Positions 1 to 7,427 of a stretch of DNA of 64,000 bases are shown piece after piece. The stretch comes from JADGNZ01 sp963715895 (lineage in GTDB: Bacteria > Acidobacteriota > Thermoanaerobaculia > Gp7-AA8), in the NCBI GenBank assembly GCA_963715895.1, contig OY970284.1, positions 2,542,001-2,606,000 of the forward strand, in the 5' to 3' direction. The translations under genes and the position numbers were made by a program. The notes beneath the pieces were generated by a model. It was not told the DNA's origin. It made no database searches and saw nothing but the letters and a program-made list of their open reading frames with translations. Each line of letters opens with the position of its first letter. The stretch's first letter is position 1.

Positions 1-492
1 GTTTTATCCCCGAACGGAACGATCGTCCTCCCGCCGCAGTCGCAGCGCGTCGACTTCGAAGGGGAGCTGGCCATCGTCATCAGCAGGACGGCACGCAACA
101 TCCCGCGCGCCGACTGGCGCAGCGTCGTCCTCGGCTTCACCTGCGCCAACGACGTCACCGCCCGCGATCTGCAGAAGAAGGATGTGCAGTTCACCCGCGC
201 CAAGAGCTTCGACACCTTCTGCCCCCTCGGCCCCTGCATCGAGACCGAGCTCGATCCGTCCGCGCTCTCGCTGCGCACGCGCGTGAACGGCGATACGAAG
301 CAGAACGGCAACACCCACGACATGGTGTTCGACTGCTCGTTCATCATCGAGTTCATTACCTCGGTGATGACGCTGCAACCCGGCGACGTGATCCTCACCG
401 GCACCCCCGCCGGCGTCGGCCCGCTCGCTTCCGGCGATCGCGTGGAAGTGGAGATCGAGGGGATCGGTGTGTTGAGAAATGTGGTTTCGTAG
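1..492 (+). CDS. Fumarylacetoacetate hydrolase family protein (5' truncated)
   Basis: The reading frame is open from base 1, so the N-terminus lies outside the window. About 163 residues remain, covering most of an FAH catalytic domain. Visible family motifs are DFEGELAIVI (metal-binding Glu residues), GFTCANDVTARDLQ, KSFDTFCPLGP and the terminal LTGTPAGVGPL. This family (FahA/HpcE/YcgM-like) hydrolyses or decarboxylates acylpyruvates and 2-hydroxyhepta-diene-dioate-type substrates using Mg2+ or Mn2+. The precise substrate cannot be told from the fragment. The stop is followed 18 bases later by a dispersed inverted-repeat element. Confidence 0.9.
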   Translation, partial: VLSPNGTIVLPPQSQRVDFEGELAIVISRTARNIPRADWRSVVLGFTCANDVTARDLQKKDVQFTRAKSFDTFCPLGPCIETELDPSALSLRTRVNGDTKQNGNTHDMVFDCSFIIEFITSVMTLQPGDVILTGTPAGVGPLASGDRVEVEIEGIGVLRNVVS

Positions 493-510
493 GCGCCATG
501 TACAACCAAC

Positions 511-699
511 TGTCATCCTGAGGCGGCGGCAGCCCCGGAGGGGCAGAGCGCGCCGAAGGACCCCCAAGTCGCGACCCGGACCGGGCGGTGGCTGTCGACC
601 GTTCCACCGCCCAACCGGGATACAACTTGGGGGCCCTTCGACCGTCCTACGCCGCGCAATCGCTCCGCGATTACGCGGCTCCGGCGGCTCAGGATGACA
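511..699. repeat. Dispersed element with TGTCATCCTGAG terminal inverted repeats, copy 1
   Basis: The element starts with TGTCATCCTGAG and ends with the exact reverse complement CTCAGGATGACA, giving a perfect 12-bp terminal inverted repeat around a 189-bp unit. A second, closely similar copy lies at 17502-17691, and a short 51-bp relative with the same kind of termini at 17729-17779. It has no coding content and looks like a MITE- or REP-type non-autonomous repeat. Its right end supplies the ATG proposed for the following cca-type gene. Confidence 0.75.
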
Positions 700-1749
700 G
701 GCGGTGTCAAGGGCGACCTCCTCCGCCTTTTCCCGCGTCTCCGCGATATCCCTCCCGGCGCCTACGTCGTCGGCGGCGCCGTGCGCGATCTGACGTTGGG
801 CGTGGCGCCGGCGGACGTCGACGTGGCCTGTCTCGATCCGCTGGCCGCGGCGCGGGTGCTGGGCCGCAAGGTCATCCGCCTGGGTCGCGAGGAACATCTC
901 AGCGCCTACCGCGTCGTCGACGGGCCGCACGTTTACGACTTCGCGGCGCTGCTCGACGGAAGCATCGACGCCGATCTTGCGCGGCGCGACTTCACCATCA
1001 ACGCCATGGCCGTCGACCTTCGCTCGGGCGCGCTTCTCGATCCGCATGACGGCCGCGGCGATCTGGATCGCCGTCTCGTACGCATGGTCGACGCCGCAAA
1101 CTTCGACGATGACCCCCTTCGGATGCTCAAGGCGGTACGGATGGCGGTTCGGTTCGGCTTCCTGGTCGACGAGGCCACCCTCGCCGCGATTCGCAGCCGC
1201 GCTGAACGCATCGCCAACGTCTCCGTCGAACGGGTCGCGTACGAGCTGACGGTGATCTTTTCCGCGAATGCGTTCCGCCGCGCCGTGGCGCTCCTGCGCG
1301 AAACGGGGCTCGATGTTCCGCTTTTCGGCCGCGCGATCGAGGCCGCCTTTCGCTCCGATGATGTGCCGCTCGCCGCCGCGCTGGCGATCCTGGCCGGCGA
1401 TGCACACGCCTTCGTGAAGCGCTGGCGGCTAAGCGACGCGCTGATGCGCGACATCCAGACGCTCCAGCGCCTGCGCGACAAACGCCTGCTCGTCGATCTC
1501 TACGACGCCGGCGAACAGGTCTCCCGCCAGCTCCCGCCGATGCTCCGCGCCCTCGGCCGCGACGACGCCATCCCTCTTCCCGATTTCTCGATGCAACCGA
1601 TCCTCACCGGTAACGAGATCGCCTCGATCGCCGGCATCGATCCCGGCCCCCGCGTCGGCGCGCTCAAACGCGCCCTCCTCGAAGCGGAGCTGGAAGGGAG
1701 GATCACCACGCGCGAGGAAGCGGAGCAATTCATCCAATCCAACCTGTAG
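694..1749 (+). CDS. cca: tRNA CCA-adding enzyme / poly(A) polymerase family nucleotidyltransferase
   Basis: The 351-aa product has the class II head-domain signature: GGAVRD at residues 27-32, the metal-binding D-x-D at 41-43, RRDFTINAMA at 97-106 and the DPLRMLKAVRMA segment at 140-151 of the nucleotide-recognition and neck region. The family adds CCA (or A or CC in split enzymes) to tRNA 3' ends. The protein is somewhat short and shows no HD phosphohydrolase domain. Whether it adds full CCA or only part cannot be decided here. The only convincing in-frame ATG, at 694, lies inside the terminal inverted repeat of the upstream dispersed element, so the translation start is repeat-derived. Confidence 0.88.
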   Translation: MTGGVKGDLLRLFPRLRDIPPGAYVVGGAVRDLTLGVAPADVDVACLDPLAAARVLGRKVIRLGREEHLSAYRVVDGPHVYDFAALLDGSIDADLARRDFTINAMAVDLRSGALLDPHDGRGDLDRRLVRMVDAANFDDDPLRMLKAVRMAVRFGFLVDEATLAAIRSRAERIANVSVERVAYELTVIFSANAFRRAVALLRETGLDVPLFGRAIEAAFRSDDVPLAAALAILAGDAHAFVKRWRLSDALMRDIQTLQRLRDKRLLVDLYDAGEQVSRQLPPMLRALGRDDAIPLPDFSMQPILTGNEIASIAGIDPGPRVGALKRALLEAELEGRITTREEAEQFIQSNL

Positions 1750-1788
1750 CCCAACCGACAACCGACAACCGATAACGCGCGCAGCGCG

Positions 1789-2460
1789 TCACTGCGTCAA
1801 CGTGACGTGCACCTCTCCGAACGTCGTGTGGACGCTCACATCCGACTTGCCGCCGTCGTTGTGATAGCGCGCGGAATGGGGGAAGACGCCCTCGTTCTCG
1901 ATGTAGCGGTCGCCGAAGTAGGCGTGAACTTCGCCGATGCTCACCGAGGCGGTGAGGTCGCGGACGTTCGCACGGGGGGTGCGGACGTGTACCTCGCCGG
2001 CGCGGAGATCGGTTTCGATGCTTCCGAACGCGCCGTCGATGTCGACCGAGCCGTAGCGCGTGGACAGATCGACGTCGACCCCGGTCGGGAGCTCTACAGT
2101 CACCTCGACCGCGGAGTGGTAGCTCTTCGCGCTCCACCTCTGTGCATTGGGACCGAAGCGGCGTCGCACGATGGCTTCATCCCCATCGATCACGACCTCG
2201 GCGGAGATGTCGTCGGCGATCTGCTGTTCCTGGGCCCGCCGCCGGTACCCGTCGAAATGCCGGGTGCTGACGCCGTGCAGGGCGATGCGGTCCGCGGCGC
2301 CGTTGCGGATTCGGAACTCCCCGGCGGGGATGTCGATGACGACGCGCCGCACATGACCGCGAGCGGTGGTGACTGCGAATGAATGGGATACCTCTTCGCT
2401 GGCCAGGGCCGCGCCGGCGACGAGCAGCGCGGCAACGGCCAGCAGGGAGATTCTGCGCAT
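1789..2460 (-). CDS. Secreted DUF4097-like putative adhesin
   Basis: The 223-aa protein has an N-terminal signal peptide (about residues 1-20, ending near ALAS), so it is exported. The rest is rich in short alternating beta strands with repeated turns such as GSVDIDGAFGSIETDLRAGE and SIGEVHAYF. This pattern is typical of DUF4097/DUF4098 putative adhesins that form a right-handed beta helix. No catalytic motif is visible and the function is unknown. It is transcribed away from cca and ends just after a GACAACCGATAAC-type repeat. The next gene upstream on the same strand is about 210 bases away, separated by an inverted repeat. Confidence 0.65.
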   Translation of the reverse strand: MRRISLLAVAALLVAGAALASEEVSHSFAVTTARGHVRRVVIDIPAGEFRIRNGAADRIALHGVSTRHFDGYRRRAQEQQIADDISAEVVIDGDEAIVRRRFGPNAQRWSAKSYHSAVEVTVELPTGVDVDLSTRYGSVDIDGAFGSIETDLRAGEVHVRTPRANVRDLTASVSIGEVHAYFGDRYIENEGVFPHSARYHNDGGKSDVSVHTTFGEVHVTLTQ

Positions 2461-2498
2461 GGGATCGTCCTCCGCATGTTTGACGCTACCGGTTCTCC

Positions 2499-2662
2499 GC
2501 GCCGGAGGCGCATGGGATATTAGCCTTGAGGCGCGCGATATGGGAAACGCTCACCGTGAACCCGCCGTATCCCTCCTGCCACGCGAAAACAGAAACACCG
2601 AGGTTCCGGTGGCTGCGCGCTACGCGCTTGCCACCGGCTAATATCCGGTGCGCCTCCGGCGC
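2499..2662. repeat. Imperfect inverted repeat with 27-bp arms
   Basis: The arms at 2499-2525 and 2636-2662 are reverse complements with two mismatches, separated by about 110 bases. The outer part is the GCGCCGGAGGCGC palindrome that recurs in this genome. The element fills the spacer between two minus-strand genes and could form a stable stem in their transcript. No coding function is seen. Confidence 0.6.
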
Positions 2663-2672
2663 TGAATCTCTC

Positions 2673-3431
2673 TCACCACATCGGCTTCTCCGGCGGCGGA
2701 TCGAAATCGAACGATCCCAGCAACAGCCACCGCCGCGCCTCTGCCTCCCGCCCGGGCCGGCCGATCAGCGGCGTGGTGTAGTGCCAGAAGGGGAGGCGGT
2801 AGACGGCGATGCCGCTCCGGCCGTTGACGTCGTGGCTGGCCGAGAGGAAGCCGCGCTCTTCGTAGACCAGTTGCTGCGAGCGGACGGCGTCGTTGGAGAA
2901 CATGATGTGCAGGTCGACGAAACCGTTGCGCGACCCGGGGCTCTCGGGATGGTGATCGTTGTGAGGCCCGCTATAGTCGCCCTGCTCGTAGCAGATTACC
3001 TGGCGTCCACTTGACGACCCGCGTTCCAACGATTTGCCGACGACGGCCTCGGCGAATTGGAAGAACGACTCGGAGCGCATCATCTGCGCCAGCCCGATCG
3101 CCCGCGCGGCATCGAGCGCCTGCGACTTCCGCGAGTTGAGAGTGACCGTCTTCACGCGCACCGTTTTCCGCAGCGTTTCGGAGTAGTTCTTCTTCATCGA
3201 GGCGATCCATTCGCGCGGGATCGGCGTCTCCATCCGGCGGACGACCGGATACATGGCCCGGTCGAGCAGCTCGATGCAGCGCCGGGCCACGCCGTCGTCG
3301 ATCAGGTCGTCGAAGACCACGATCGGCGTGGCGCGTTTTGTGCGAAAGACAGCCAGTCGGGGCGGGTTGGCGATCAATCGCTGTCCGCGCTTGTTCAGAA
3401 GGTCGGCGAATTCGGACGGAAAGCTGTCCAT
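2673..3431 (-). CDS. 2OG-Fe(II) oxygenase-like protein
   Basis: The 252-aa soluble protein carries an H-x-D pair (H157-N-D159 in SGPHNDHHPE), a distal His (H217 in FWHYTTPL) and a downstream Arg (R233). Their spacing fits the iron and 2-oxoglutarate ligands of the double-stranded beta-helix dioxygenases. The C-terminal half also contains strand-rich segments consistent with that fold. The substrate is unknown. The assignment rests on motif spacing rather than recognition of a named family, so it is tentative. Its 5' end abuts the divergent MarR gene, and the two share a short promoter region containing a TTGACTAATCAA palindrome. Confidence 0.5.
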   Translation of the reverse strand: MDSFPSEFADLLNKRGQRLIANPPRLAVFRTKRATPIVVFDDLIDDGVARRCIELLDRAMYPVVRRMETPIPREWIASMKKNYSETLRKTVRVKTVTLNSRKSQALDAARAIGLAQMMRSESFFQFAEAVVGKSLERGSSSGRQVICYEQGDYSGPHNDHHPESPGSRNGFVDLHIMFSNDAVRSQQLVYEERGFLSASHDVNGRSGIAVYRLPFWHYTTPLIGRPGREAEARRWLLLGSFDFDPPPEKPMW

Positions 3432-3450
3432 GACACCTGCAATTGTAAGT

Positions 3451-3468
3451 TACTTGACTAATCAACTA
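3451..3468. promoter_or_regulatory. Putative MarR-type operator between divergent genes
   Basis: The 18-base segment centred on TTGACTAATCAA is a near-perfect inverted repeat (TAcTTGA/TCAAcTA halves). It lies just upstream of the MarR start and 20 bases from the divergent oxygenase start. MarR regulators typically bind such palindromes and repress their own operons, so this is a candidate autoregulatory site controlling marR-yceI. Confidence 0.5.
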
Positions 3469-3489
3469 ATGAGAGGTAATGTACTGCCC

Positions 3490-3987
3490 GTGACTCGCGA
3501 CATCCTTCACGACCTAAAGCAGAACAAGCCCTTCCCGTCGAAAGCGCAGGAGGCGGCCGTGGCCCTGATGCGGACCGCGGACGTGTTTCGCCGGATCGTC
3601 GGCACGGTCGTCGAGCCGTACGGGATCACCTCGCAGCAGTACAACGTCCTGCGCATCTTGCGCGGGGCGGGGGAGCGGGGACTGCCGACGCTGGAGATCG
3701 TCGAGCGGATGGTCGAGTCAACGCCCGGCATCACCCGCCTCATCGACCGGCTGGAGACGAAGAAGCTGGTCGCCCGCGAGCGCTGCCTCACCGACCGCCG
3801 CCAGGTCTTCTGCCGCATCACGGCGTCGGGATTGTCGCTCCTCTCCGCGCTCGACAGGCCCATCCTCGACGCCACCAACACCGCCCTTGGCATTCTGAAA
3901 AAAACCGAGCTCACGAGCCTCATCGATCTTCTCGACAGGACCCGCGAGCACAGCAACGAGCAGTTCATCGAAAGGAGACGTTCCTAA
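3490..3987 (+). CDS. MarR family transcriptional regulator
   Basis: This is a winged-helix MarR protein of about 165 aa. The recognition region TLEIVERMVESTPGITRLIDRLETKKLVARERCLTDRRQ is typical: helix, recognition helix, then a wing containing the D-R-R motif. The GTG at 3490 was chosen because GAGAGG precedes it and the candidate operator at 3451-3468 then stays noncoding. An in-frame ATG at 3469 is an alternative. The stop overlaps the start of the YceI gene by one base, so the pair is translationally coupled. MarR-YceI pairs are common and often respond to organic or oxidative stress. Confidence 0.88.
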   Translation: MTRDILHDLKQNKPFPSKAQEAAVALMRTADVFRRIVGTVVEPYGITSQQYNVLRILRGAGERGLPTLEIVERMVESTPGITRLIDRLETKKLVARERCLTDRRQVFCRITASGLSLLSALDRPILDATNTALGILKKTELTSLIDLLDRTREHSNEQFIERRRS

Positions 3988-4571
3988 TGAAGTTCCGTAC
4001 TCTCGCAGTTGTCGCATTCCTCCTCACCGCCTCGTCACTCTTCGCCGACACATTCAACGTCGACAAGGTTCATTCTGAGTCCACCTTCCAGGTGCGCCAC
4101 ATGATGAGCAAAGTCAGCGGCAAGTTCGACGACTTCAGCGGCAAGATCAACGCCGACCGCGCCAAGCCGTCCGCCTCATCGGTCGAGTTCACGATCAAGG
4201 CCGCGTCGATCAACACCGGCAACGCCGATCGCGACAAGGATCTCCGTAGCGCCAACTTCTTCGACGTCGAGAAGTTTCCTGAGATCACGTTCAAGAGCTC
4301 GACGATCGTCCCCACCAAGAAGAAGGACGTGTACGACGTGACCGGCGAGCTGACCATGCACGGCGTGACGAAGCACGTCACCCTCCCGGTCGAGTTCAAC
4401 GGCTTCGGCAAGGATCCGTGGGGCGGCGAGCGCGCCGGCTTCTCCCTGACTACGACCATCAATCGCAAGGACTACGGGATCAACTGGAACAAAGCCCTCG
4501 ACAACGGCGGCGTCCTGCTCGGCGAAGAGGTGACCATCAACATCAACATCGAGGCGGTGAAGGCGAAGTAA
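3987..4571 (+). CDS. YceI family periplasmic lipid-binding protein
   Basis: The 194-aa protein starts with a signal peptide (about residues 1-20) followed by the complete YceI domain: FNVDKVHSESTFQVRHMMSKVSG, the FDVEKFPEITFKS strand and ELTMHGVTKHVTLPVEF. YceI proteins are lipocalin-like barrels that bind isoprenoid or other amphiphilic ligands in the periplasm. The start ATG overlaps the marR stop and has GAAAGGAG upstream. Regulation by the upstream MarR protein is the obvious inference. Confidence 0.95.
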   Translation: MKFRTLAVVAFLLTASSLFADTFNVDKVHSESTFQVRHMMSKVSGKFDDFSGKINADRAKPSASSVEFTIKAASINTGNADRDKDLRSANFFDVEKFPEITFKSSTIVPTKKKDVYDVTGELTMHGVTKHVTLPVEFNGFGKDPWGGERAGFSLTTTINRKDYGINWNKALDNGGVLLGEEVTININIEAVKAK

Positions 4572-4607
4572 GGGTTGCAGGGTGAGCAGTGGATTGGTGG
4601 ATTAGTA

Positions 4608-4637
4608 GATTAGTGGATCAGGACAGATCCACTAATC
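4608..4637. terminator. Hairpin between convergent genes (terminator candidate)
   Basis: GATTAGTGGATC pairs perfectly with GATCCACTAATC across a 6-base loop. It lies between the convergent yceI and peptidase stops. The flanks continue with further GTAGATTA/GTGGATTA repeats. There is no clear T tract, so it may be a dispersed repeat acting as a bidirectional terminator rather than a canonical intrinsic one. A similar hairpin follows hppA at 51461-51498. Confidence 0.4.
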
Positions 4638-4674
4638 CACTAATCTACTAACCCACGAACCAGCAAAACAACCC

Positions 4675-6717
4675 CTACCTCCCCACCACCCCCACCGCCC
4701 TCTCCGTCGCCGCCAGCAGCGCCTCCGGACCTACCGGCGCGCCGGTGGCGTTCTTCATCCAGAGATCGGGGGTCACGCTTCCCATCCGGGCCATCCGCTC
4801 GAACTCGCTGCCGATGGCGCCGGCCTTCTTCATCTGCTCCTCGATCTGGAAGGCGATCATGTGGCCGATCGGATAGTCGGGGAGATAGAGGAACGAATCC
4901 ACCATGTGCGCGTAGACGCCGAGGAGCGTTTCGTCGCGCAGGTGGAAGACGGGAGCGTAATAGCGGTTCCAGACGTCTTTCGAAATCTGCACCACCGCCT
5001 CTTTCAGCTCCGCCGGCGTCGCACTGGGATGGTCGTACATCCAGTGCCACATTCCCATGTCCACCAGCGCCACGCCGGCGATCTCGTAGGCACCCCAGAA
5101 CTCGTTCAACGTCTTCAGCGCATCGCTCTCCGGCGACGGTTTGGCCAGCCCGAGCAGCTCCAGGTCGCGGTTCTGAAAGACGAACGCCAACGCCTCGGTG
5201 AATGCTGTGTTGGGGACGCCGGACAGCAGCGTGTGATCGACGAGGTTCAGCGAGAAGGTCTGCTCGACGTTGTGACCCATCTCGTGCACGGCGATGTTGT
5301 AGCCCTTGTAGTCCATCCCGTCAGCGCCGACGCGCGTCCGGAGATGGGGATGATCGGCGCGGCGGCCGGCCGGCATGGCGTGCCCCGATCCGCGCGCCGG
5401 GTCGACGATGATGTTGTCCGCCAGCATCTTGGCCCGCTCCTCGGAAAATCCGAGCGCGCGGAACATGCGCGGCATGTCGGCGTGATACGCCTCCGCCGTC
5501 GGATACTTCTTGCGCGTGATGGCGTCGAGCTGCGCGTCGGTCGTCGTTCCGCGCGGCCGGAAGCCGTTGTACCAGATGTCGAATGGCTCCAACGGCCGGC
5601 CCAGACGTTTCTCGATCAATGCCGCCACGCGCGGCACCAGCGGTGACGAGACGATCTGCTCCAGCATCGCCTTCACCCGCGCTTCCGGCAGCTCGCGCTG
5701 TTCGTCGAACTTCCGCGCGATCAGCGTCGGCGCCGTCGGCGAGTAGGGATCGGCCAGCTTCGAGGCATGGAAGACTTTGAGGATCGTCGCGTACCGCGCG
5801 TTCGCCTCGTGAACGGGCGCCTGCGGCGTGTAGTTGTCCGCATCCTTCACGGCGGCCGGTTTGACGGTATTCGTAACCGGATTCCAGTCGACGTTCGGGT
5901 TGTCGACGACGTCGTTCGGGATCGACTGATCGACGATCCGCTCCATTACCTTCTGAATCGTCCGCTGCTTGGCCAGGCCCGGCTTTCCTTCGCTGTACTC
6001 GGCCTTGATCTCGTCGCGCAGGTTCCAGTGCTCGAGCAGGCGCATCTTCGCCGGGAAGAGCCGCGCGCCGGAGTCGTCGACGAGGTGATGCATCCAGATG
6101 TTGTAGGTGGCCACGAACTGTGACGCCTCGCCGCCCGCTTTGGCGATGGCCAGGTTCACGTCCGCCGGCACGCGCCGCGAAAAACGCTGCGCCAGGCGCG
6201 CCTCCGCCCACTGGCGGCGCGTCCATGAGTTGCCATCTGTCAGCCTCTGTTCGAGCGTCGTCAGCGGAAAGTTGAGCAGGACGACGAAGGCCAGCTTGTT
6301 GGCGAAGAGGTCGTCGTTCAGATGCGCCGAGGGGTCGTAGCCGGCCATGATCTCGTCGAAGGGATAGATCGGCCCGATGTCGAGATCCGACTGTCGCCGC
6401 AGCTCGCGCCCGATCTCCAGCATGTGCCCGTCGACCTGCTCGAAGGCGAACTCCATCCGGTCGAAGAGGGCGTCGAGCGTCTTCGCGTCACCCGCGAAGT
6501 TCGTCTTCACAAACTCCGCGAACGCCGCCGCATCACCATCCTCGGCGCGCCAGAAGCCGGCGACCTGCTTCACGCCGCGCGTTGCTCGCGCACGCTGTCC
6601 TTCGCCGTTTTTCGCGATCAGTTCGTTCGTGACGCTGTCGACGGGGAGAGTCATCTGGGAAAACGCGCTTCCGGCGATCGCCAGAGCGATCGCGGCCATG
6701 AAAAAGGTTCGAGACAC
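4675..6717 (-). CDS. Secreted zinc metallopeptidase-like protein (HExxH)
   Basis: The product is about 680 aa. A signal peptide (SRTFFMAAIALAIAGSAFS) directs export. The zinc-peptidase motif HEMGHN lies in the C-terminal third, inside YNIAVHEMGHNVEQTF, with a downstream EALAFVFQNRDL that may give the third ligand Glu. The gluzincin-like layout and large helical N-terminal region resemble M3-like oligopeptidases, but the family was not pinned down. The GTG start at 6717 was chosen because AAAGGAG sits 5 bases upstream and the signal peptide then begins at residue 1. It is divergent from folE across a palindromic site. Confidence 0.7.
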   Translation of the reverse strand: MSRTFFMAAIALAIAGSAFSQMTLPVDSVTNELIAKNGEGQRARATRGVKQVAGFWRAEDGDAAAFAEFVKTNFAGDAKTLDALFDRMEFAFEQVDGHMLEIGRELRRQSDLDIGPIYPFDEIMAGYDPSAHLNDDLFANKLAFVVLLNFPLTTLEQRLTDGNSWTRRQWAEARLAQRFSRRVPADVNLAIAKAGGEASQFVATYNIWMHHLVDDSGARLFPAKMRLLEHWNLRDEIKAEYSEGKPGLAKQRTIQKVMERIVDQSIPNDVVDNPNVDWNPVTNTVKPAAVKDADNYTPQAPVHEANARYATILKVFHASKLADPYSPTAPTLIARKFDEQRELPEARVKAMLEQIVSSPLVPRVAALIEKRLGRPLEPFDIWYNGFRPRGTTTDAQLDAITRKKYPTAEAYHADMPRMFRALGFSEERAKMLADNIIVDPARGSGHAMPAGRRADHPHLRTRVGADGMDYKGYNIAVHEMGHNVEQTFSLNLVDHTLLSGVPNTAFTEALAFVFQNRDLELLGLAKPSPESDALKTLNEFWGAYEIAGVALVDMGMWHWMYDHPSATPAELKEAVVQISKDVWNRYYAPVFHLRDETLLGVYAHMVDSFLYLPDYPIGHMIAFQIEEQMKKAGAIGSEFERMARMGSVTPDLWMKNATGAPVGPEALLAATERAVGVVGR

Positions 6718-6772
6718 AGGAGCTCCTTTCGCTGCATGCGAGGCGGTAAGCATAGTGATCATTAGTTTATGC

Positions 6773-6788
6773 AAGCAAACACTTGCTT
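6773..6788. promoter_or_regulatory. Palindromic operator candidate between peptidase and folE
   Basis: AAGCAA-ACAC-TTGCTT is a perfect inverted repeat with a 4-base centre, and an overlapping GCAAG/CTTGC palindrome extends it. It lies in the 123-bp divergent promoter region, 53 bases upstream of the folE ATG. The architecture suits a TetR- or GntR-type dimer. No regulator gene lies next to it. Confidence 0.4.
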
Positions 6789-6840
6789 AATATCGCTGCG
6801 CGTGACATTCTCCGCGTGGTTCAACCAGGAGGAGGCATTC

Positions 6841-7425
6841 ATGCAGCAATCCACCCGCCGCGAGGTGCTCGCGTTTCCGGCTGAGCACGCGGCCTCCGAT
6901 GCGGTCACCACCATTCTCCGGTTCATCGGCGAAGATCCGTCTCGCGACGGTCTGGTCGACACACCGGCGCGCGTGCTCAAGGCCTGGCGCGAGATGACCT
7001 CCGGCTACGACGACGATCCCGCCGAGATCCTGTCGCGCACCTTCGACGAGACCAGCGATGAGATGGTCGTTCTCCGCGGCATCCGCTTTCACTCCACCTG
7101 CGAGCACCACCTGCTGCCGTTCTACGGCGAGGCCAGCGTCGGCTATCTCCCAGGCAAGGTCGTCGGCATCAGCAAACTGGCCCGTCTGGTCGACTGTTTC
7201 GGCCGCCGCCTGCAGATCCAGGAGCGGTTGACGCGGCAGATCGCCGAGTCGATCGAAGAGCATCTCGACGCCCGCGGCGTCGGCGTCATCGTGCGAGCGC
7301 ATCACCTTTGCATGGGATGCCGCGGGGTACGGCAACAGACGACGGAGATGGTGACCTCGTCGATGCTTGGTACCCTGCGCAGCGACCCCATGGCGCGCGC
7401 CGAGTTCCTGCGGCTTACGGAGTGA
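6841..7425 (+). CDS. folE: GTP cyclohydrolase I
   Basis: The 194-aa protein covers the full type I enzyme: DPSRDGLVDTPARVLKAW, the zinc site (C87 and H90 in STCEHHLLPF, C157 in HLCMGCRGV), VGISKLARLVD and the tail TMVTSSMLG-like segment. It converts GTP to 7,8-dihydroneopterin triphosphate, the first step of folate (and in some bacteria pterin cofactor) synthesis. A strong AGGAGGAGG precedes the ATG at 6841. folP lies elsewhere in the window (28.7 kb), so the pathway is not clustered. The next gene starts 3 bases downstream, suggesting cotranscription. Confidence 0.96.
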   Translation: MQQSTRREVLAFPAEHAASDAVTTILRFIGEDPSRDGLVDTPARVLKAWREMTSGYDDDPAEILSRTFDETSDEMVVLRGIRFHSTCEHHLLPFYGEASVGYLPGKVVGISKLARLVDCFGRRLQIQERLTRQIAESIEEHLDARGVGVIVRAHHLCMGCRGVRQQTTEMVTSSMLGTLRSDPMARAEFLRLTE

Positions 7426-7427
7426 CG

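Noticed and set aside
4..1407. Long minus-strand open frame opposite the FAH and cca genes
   Set aside because: Its translation is Arg/Glu-rich with no motif, it lies antisense to two clear genes, and it arises from high GC third positions.
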